Below the pieces are notes generated by a model. The model saw nothing but the letters and a program-made list of their open reading frames with translations, was not told the DNA's origin and did not search any database. Positions 13,751 to 17,318 of a stretch of 17,318 nt of DNA are shown one piece after another (the first letter of the stretch is position 1; each line of letters begins with the position of its first letter). Source of the stretch: UBA4664 sp038244585 (GTDB taxonomy: Bacteria; Patescibacteriota; Saccharimonadia; UBA4664); assembly GCA_038244585.1 (NCBI GenBank), contig JBBRTI010000016.1:1-17318 (forward strand), given 5' to 3'. The translations under genes were made by a program, and so were the position numbers.

Positions 13751-14159
13751 TGACACACAACTGGGAGTCGGCAAGACCATCCTGATTGCCGAGGACGATC
13801 CGTTTATATCGCGGATGTACGAGATTAAGCTGACGTCGGCAGGCTTTAAGGTTGTTTTAAAGAACAACGGCCGTGACGCCTTTGAGGCCGTCAAGGTTGA
13901 GCACCCCAGCCTGGCCATATTTGATATAAACATGCCGGAGCTGTCCGGACTTGAGGTCTTGGGGGCGCTCCAGAACGACGGGTACGACTTTAGCACCATG
14001 CCGGTTATCGTCCTGACTAACTCGTCCAATATGGCTGACCGCAATCGGGCTAACGGCTTTGGTGCTACTTATCTGGTCAAAGCGGAGATGACGCCGCGCC
14101 AGGTACTGGATCTCATCAACGAGAAGTTGCAGATAGGCGTTAAAAAACCTGATGCTTAA
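13740..14159 (+). CDS. Stand-alone response regulator receiver paired with the upstream kinase
   Basis: This encodes 139 residues, one CheY-like receiver. The acidic pocket is E18-D19-D20, phospho-acceptor D62, switch T93 and lysine K114 in V-K-A-E-M-T-P-R-Q-V, shared with the receiver at 8621-9022. The GTG start at 13740 overlaps the end of the kinase gene by 11 bases and has AGAGGG five bases upstream, the strongest Shine-Dalgarno in the window, so the two genes are translationally coupled and very likely cognate partners. No DNA-binding or enzyme output domain follows. Confidence 0.9.
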   Translation: MVNNDTQLGVGKTILIAEDDPFISRMYEIKLTSAGFKVVLKNNGRDAFEAVKVEHPSLAIFDINMPELSGLEVLGALQNDGYDFSTMPVIVLTNSSNMADRNRANGFGATYLVKAEMTPRQVLDLINEKLQIGVKKPDA

Positions 14160-14334
14160 GCCTGCCCTAGCGGCGGCACTGGTTTTTGTGGTCGTTTTTG
14201 GCGTGCTCCGGGCCGCCGAATGGCTGTACCACAGGCTGCGCCGTACGCCGGATTGGTCGCCGCATTGGGGCAGCTGGCTGTTTGCTCTGCTCCTGAGTTT
14301 GTATCTATTGGTGACGGATCTGGGCCGCGCTTAA
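14152..14334 (+). CDS. Small membrane protein overlapping the receiver gene
   Basis: This encodes 60 residues with two hydrophobic helices (about 4-21 and 38-55) joined by a basic, tryptophan-rich loop (L-Y-H-R-L-R-R-T-P-D-W-S-P-H-W). I do not recognise it. The ATG overlaps the receiver gene by eight bases, and codon composition matches the GC-rich neighbours, which supports a real third gene of the kinase operon. It could modulate the kinase in the membrane, but that is only suggested by position. It converges on the deacetylase gene with a 12-nt gap and no terminator. Confidence 0.6.
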   Translation: MLKPALAAALVFVVVFGVLRAAEWLYHRLRRTPDWSPHWGSWLFALLLSLYLLVTDLGRA

Positions 14335-14346
14335 CCGGCGTTGCCC

Positions 14347-15414
14347 TTATGGCAGCGACAAGGTGTCGCGAATACGGCGCAGCGTAAACAATGAGCCGGG
14401 CGGTTGTACGGTTCCCGGCAGCGTCGTTGTGGCGGTGGTGAAACCTGCCTCCCGTACTAGGTCGATGGTGGTTTGGTTGTAGGTGCCGTAAGGGTAGCAG
14501 AAATGCCGCACCGGATGCCCCAGCTGAGCTTCCAGCTGGGCTTTGCTTTGGGTAATTTCAAAGCGCTGCTGCTCCGGGTTGTCAGCCGCCAGGTTCTGGT
14601 GGTCGACAGTGTGGGCACCGATGGTAATAAGCCCGCTGCGGTCGAGCATCCTAATCTGATCCCAGTTGATATAGCTGTCGCCGCAGCCGCTGGGCGGTTG
14701 GAGCGGATCACGGTTGCGGCGGCCGGCGCCGATGCACCAGCGGCTGGCCTCGCCTCCAGTGATGATGTAGAAGGTGGCTTTCATGTTGTAGCGGCGCAGG
14801 ATATCGAAGGCCGCGAGTTGGTTGGCGAACCCGTCATCAAAGGTGAGGACGACAGGTTTGTTCGGCAGCGGGGTGCCGCCGGACATGGCGGCGGCCACCT
14901 GGTCCAGATCCACCACGTTGTAACCTCGAGTCCTTAAGTGTTCCAGCTGCGCGGCAAAATCGCCCGGGGTGTAGTGGTAGAGGATAATCGGTACGCTGAA
15001 GCCGGCCGGGTTGCCGGTTGATTCGCCGAGGGCCACCGTCTGGCGGGTTAGCTCAGCATCCCAGCCGGCGACCCTCAGTTTTAATGCGGCAATGCGTCTC
15101 CGGGTGTCTCCGTATTGACGGGTGGCGGCCTCCAGTTGGATTTCCGACAGCCCGTCCCTGATCTGGACTGTCTCGACGACACTTCGGCCGAGCTTGATCT
15201 GGCGATCCTGGAAACGGGCAATCTGCTTGTTGAGAGCGATAAAACTGGTACTGATATCGGCCGGGTAACGCAGCGACAGCGTATCTGAAGTTGCAGTCGG
15301 ACGCGGCAGCGACAGGGCAGTCGCTACACCGCTGCCGAGGAGCAAAGTACTGACCATAATGAAAATAAGGCTGCGGCCGAGCGAGAACCCGGTACTGAAA
15401 GTTGAGAATACCAT
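14347..15414 (-). CDS. Membrane-anchored polysaccharide deacetylase (NodB/CE4 domain)
   Basis: This encodes 355 residues. An N-terminal hydrophobic segment (about 15-36) is an anchor or signal, followed by a coiled-coil-like region (about 55-128) and a NodB homology domain (about 142-355). Metal and catalytic motifs are T191-F-D-D194-G, H268-T-V-D-H272 and F305-C-Y-P-Y-G. CE4 enzymes remove acetyl groups from N-acetyl sugars in peptidoglycan, chitin or similar polymers, probably outside the membrane here. In an episymbiont it could modify its own wall or attack surface polymers of another cell; the sequence does not decide. An insert with cysteines C227 and C244 between motifs 1 and 2 may form a disulfide. 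It is divergent from an OmpR-type regulator gene, which may control it. The start has a TATAAT seven bases upstream. Confidence 0.9.
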   Translation of the reverse strand: MVFSTFSTGFSLGRSLIFIMVSTLLLGSGVATALSLPRPTATSDTLSLRYPADISTSFIALNKQIARFQDRQIKLGRSVVETVQIRDGLSEIQLEAATRQYGDTRRRIAALKLRVAGWDAELTRQTVALGESTGNPAGFSVPIILYHYTPGDFAAQLEHLRTRGYNVVDLDQVAAAMSGGTPLPNKPVVLTFDDGFANQLAAFDILRRYNMKATFYIITGGEASRWCIGAGRRNRDPLQPPSGCGDSYINWDQIRMLDRSGLITIGAHTVDHQNLAADNPEQQRFEITQSKAQLEAQLGHPVRHFCYPYGTYNQTTIDLVREAGFTTATTTLPGTVQPPGSLFTLRRIRDTLSLP

Positions 15415-15421
15415 TAATACT

Positions 15422-15450
15422 ATTATAGATTCACAGCCGGCCGATGCCTA
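15422..15450 (-). promoter_or_regulatory. Promoter of the polysaccharide deacetylase gene
   Basis: On the minus strand TAGGCA (15445-15450, four of six), a 17-bp spacer and a perfect TATAAT (15422-15427) are followed by seven bases and the ATG. An inverted repeat CGGCC-N8-GGCCG (15438-15455) covers the -35 box and could bind a regulator. Confidence 0.55.
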
Positions 15451-15494
15451 GGCCGAGTCCGCATTCTTTCAGTGGTTTCTCAGCTCGCCTGGTA

Positions 15495-15500
15495 TATGAT
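15495..15500 (+). promoter_or_regulatory. Candidate -10 box of the OmpR-family regulator gene
   Basis: TATGAT ends six bases before the ATG at 15507. The -35 region is weak. No Shine-Dalgarno sequence is present, so a leaderless transcript is likely. Confidence 0.35.
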
Positions 15501-15506
15501 TGATTC

Positions 15507-16187
15507 ATGAGAATCCTTGTCGTCGAAGACGAACATAAAATTGCCGGAGCGCTGAAACGAGGTCTGGAACAAGAAGCCTTCGCGGTCGACGTGGCATACG
15601 ACGCCGATGAAGGCCTGAGCAGCGCCCTGACCGGCGACCATGACGTTATTATTCTAGATCGAATGCTGCCCGGCCTTATCGAAGGCGTCGATATCTGCAC
15701 GGAGCTGCGCGCCGAAGGCATCCATACGCCAATCCTGATGCTAACAGCCAAAGACCGCATTGAAGACCGTGTCGCCGGGCTCAATGCCGGCGCCGACGAC
15801 TATTTGGTGAAACCTTTCGCCTTTGAAGAACTGTTGGCTCGGGTGAGGGCGCTGCTACGCCGTCCACAGGACCACATCGGCAGCGAGCTGCGCATCGACG
15901 ACCTGCGCCTTGATACCACCACATACGCCGTTTCGCGGGCGGGCCAATCCATCAGCCTATCCAGCAAGGAATATGCTCTGTTGGAATACCTCATGCGCAA
16001 TCAGAACCGGGTTTTGACCAAAAACTCCATCATCGATCACGTATGGGATTACGACGCCGATATCCTCCCCAACACTGTTGAGGTCTACATGGGCTATCTG
16101 CGCAGTAAAATCGATAAGCCGTTCAAGGGACCTAACCTGCTGCACACTGTGCGCGGGTTCGGATACAAAATCAGTGTTGCGAGCTAA
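15507..16187 (+). CDS. OmpR/PhoB-family response regulator
   Basis: This encodes 226 residues, the usual length. The receiver domain (1-118) has E7-D8-E9, phospho-acceptor D51, T80 and K102 in L-V-K-P-F. The C-terminal winged helix (about 127-224) ends with the typical H-T-V-R-G-F-G-Y-K segment. It binds DNA as a dimer when phosphorylated and regulates transcription. It overlaps the kinase gene downstream by 14 bases, a standard two-component pair, and is divergent from the deacetylase gene, whose promoter lies in the shared 92-bp gap, making that gene a likely target along with itself. The loop after D51 (M-L-P-G-L-I-E-G-V-D-I) is one residue longer than the common form. Confidence 0.95.
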   Translation: MRILVVEDEHKIAGALKRGLEQEAFAVDVAYDADEGLSSALTGDHDVIILDRMLPGLIEGVDICTELRAEGIHTPILMLTAKDRIEDRVAGLNAGADDYLVKPFAFEELLARVRALLRRPQDHIGSELRIDDLRLDTTTYAVSRAGQSISLSSKEYALLEYLMRNQNRVLTKNSIIDHVWDYDADILPNTVEVYMGYLRSKIDKPFKGPNLLHTVRGFGYKISVAS

Positions 16188-17196
16188 GACCTTCCAGTCG
16201 GCGACGTTCCGGCTGACTATGTGGTACCTGGCTATCATCATGACGATCAGCCTGCTGTTTAGCGTAGTCATTTATTCAACCTCGGAGCGGGAATTACAGC
16301 TGAGCTTCCATCGTGAGCTGGTATTTTATCAGCTAGGGGGCGGTCTGCGGGTTAAAACCGATGACGGTACGATGATGACGACGCCCCAGGAAATCTTTGA
16401 CCAGGCCACCTCGCATATCAAACTCAATTTGTTAATTATCAATGTGGGCATTCTGGTGTTGGCTGGCGGGGCCAGCTACATCCTGGCCCGCCGCACTTTG
16501 ACGCCGATTGAAGCCGCGCTGGAGGCCCAGGGCCGCTTCGCGGCCGACGCCTCTCACGAGCTGCGCACGCCGCTGACCGCCATGAAATCAGAAATTGAAG
16601 TAGCCCTGCGCGGTAAGGAACTGCCGATTGCCGAGGCCCGGGAGCTCCTCAAGAGTAATCTGGAAGAAATTGCCAAGCTGGAGGCCCTGTCGGCCGGCCT
16701 ATTGAAGCTGGCTCAGCAGGACGGCCAGACCGTGGCCAAAAATCCGGTCAGTCTGACCGAGGTTGCCGCTGCCGCCGTCGAGCGACTGGGCACCTCAGTT
16801 AAAAAAGGCAAAGTCACTATAGATAACCGCATTAAAGAGCTGACAATTGCCGGCGACAGCGAAAGTATCGTCGAGCTGCTGGTTATCCTGCTCGACAACG
16901 CCGTTAAATACAGTCCCGCCGGGACGACGGTGACGTTGGCTTCTTCCGTTCATGGCAATTGGGCCCACGTCACGGTTACCGACCAGGGCCAAGGAATTGC
17001 CGCCACCGATATCCCGCACATCTTTGATCGCTTCTATCGCGCCGATACCTCACGTTCCAAACAAAATATTGAAAGCTACGGCCTGGGGTTATCCATCGCC
17101 AAGCAAATCACCGACCTGCATGAAGGCAGAATTGACGTTACCAGCCGCCCGGGCAAAGGCTCGGTATTTACGATTAAATTACCGATGGTAGGCTAA
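16174..17196 (+). CDS. Sensor histidine kinase, partner of the OmpR-type regulator
   Basis: This encodes 340 residues from a GTG at 16174. A basic N-terminus is followed by helix 1 (about 16-34), a short external loop of about 50 residues and helix 2 (about 85-105). The HisKA domain carries H128 in S-H-E-L-R-T-P; HATPase_c has N242, D270-Q-G-Q-G-I, F-D-R-F-Y-R-A-D and Y-G-L-G-L near 302-306. The segment from helix 2 to the H-box is too short for a full HAMP domain, so signal transfer must be direct. The frame extends back to an ATG at 16078 inside the regulator gene, but that would add 32 residues unlike any kinase. TTG 16177 and ATG 16219 are other possible starts. The small loop leaves little room for a classic ligand pocket, so the stimulus is unclear. 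Confidence 0.93.
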   Translation: MLRAKTFQSATFRLTMWYLAIIMTISLLFSVVIYSTSERELQLSFHRELVFYQLGGGLRVKTDDGTMMTTPQEIFDQATSHIKLNLLIINVGILVLAGGASYILARRTLTPIEAALEAQGRFAADASHELRTPLTAMKSEIEVALRGKELPIAEARELLKSNLEEIAKLEALSAGLLKLAQQDGQTVAKNPVSLTEVAAAAVERLGTSVKKGKVTIDNRIKELTIAGDSESIVELLVILLDNAVKYSPAGTTVTLASSVHGNWAHVTVTDQGQGIAATDIPHIFDRFYRADTSRSKQNIESYGLGLSIAKQITDLHEGRIDVTSRPGKGSVFTIKLPMVG

Positions 17197-17233
17197 ATAC
17201 CGGCATTATCAACCAACTTACAGACGCAATGAC

Positions 17234-17270
17234 AAAGAAAAGACCCCACTCAAGGTGAGGTCTTTTCTTT
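17234..17270. terminator. Strong hairpin terminator after the two-component operon
   Basis: A perfect 12-bp outer stem (17234-17245 with 17259-17270) has an A-rich left and T-rich right arm, with a short inner helix beyond one mismatch. It lies 37 nt after the kinase stop. The symmetry means it can end transcription from either side, so a minus-strand unit may enter from the right. The last 48 bases (17271-17318) show no gene I can support. Confidence 0.85.
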
Positions 17271-17318
17271 GGTAGACCTACGACCTTCGATTTGGAACGA
17301 GATCACTATAGAAATTAT

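Noticed and set aside
13298..14044. Open frame of 248 codons antisense to the end of the kinase and the receiver
   Set aside because: Both plus-strand genes have intact motifs across this stretch, and the antisense product shows no domain or start signal.
17271..17318. Possible end of a tRNA or tmRNA on the minus strand (sequence ends in a CCA-like triplet before the terminator)
   Set aside because: I could not form a T-arm with a closed stem or an acceptor stem, and only 48 bases are visible.
1..17318. Mobile element, integron or CRISPR array
   Set aside because: I found no transposase, integrase, terminal inverted repeats or regularly spaced repeats, even at the borders of the AT-rich segment.

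Overview
The window looks like a chromosomal segment of a Candidate Phyla Radiation bacterium, most plausibly an environmental Saccharibacterium (TM7). The basis is the gene set: an Escherichia-like cytochrome bo3 operon and a type II NADH dehydrogenase without complex I genes nearby, small stand-alone CheY-like receivers ending in a K-A-E-M-T-P tail, a short variant FolD, and very tight gene packing. TGA is used as a normal stop (cyoB, cyoD), which argues against the recoded Gracilibacteria and Absconditabacteria. The taxonomic assignment is inference from memory of such genomes and was not searched.

Layout. (1) Positions 2-466 are the C-terminal end of an FAD-linked oxidase of the D-lactate/glycolate dehydrogenase type, closed by a hairpin terminator that can also serve the converging operon. 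(2) Positions 595-5609 on the minus strand are cyoABCDE in the E. coli order, followed by a small three-helix membrane protein. (3) A type II NADH dehydrogenase (5710-6930) is divergent from cyoA. Together (1)-(3) form a minimal aerobic chain: two flavoprotein dehydrogenases feeding quinol to a proton-pumping bo3 oxidase. (4) Positions 7098-8617 hold an LssY_C-domain gene overlapping folD. (5) A stand-alone receiver (8621-9022, minus) converges on folD. (6) About 9060-12600 is visibly AT-richer than both sides. It carries a PlsC-like acyltransferase divergent from a FeeM/LuxI-like N-acyltransferase gene and a membrane-anchored methyltransferase, then the sensor half of a large histidine kinase. 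(7) The kinase half returns abruptly to high GC and runs into a receiver gene and a 60-residue membrane protein. (8) A membrane-anchored polysaccharide deacetylase (14347-15414, minus) is divergent from an OmpR-family response regulator and histidine kinase pair (15507-17196), which ends at a strong hairpin terminator.

Two patterns stand out. First, most genes that begin a transcription unit have a -10-like hexamer only 6-9 nt before the start codon, which predicts leaderless or nearly leaderless mRNAs. Internal operon genes such as cyoB and the 13740 receiver instead have Shine-Dalgarno sequences. Second, the AT-rich segment combines N-acyltransferase, O-acyltransferase and methyltransferase genes around one overlapping divergent promoter, and its right edge cuts through a histidine kinase gene. 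I read this as a candidate acquired lipid-modification cassette, possibly for an acyl-amino-acid or ornithine-lipid-like product. That function is a hypothesis.

No rRNA, tRNA, CRISPR array, insertion sequence or transposase was seen. No stretch longer than 300 bases lacks a gene.
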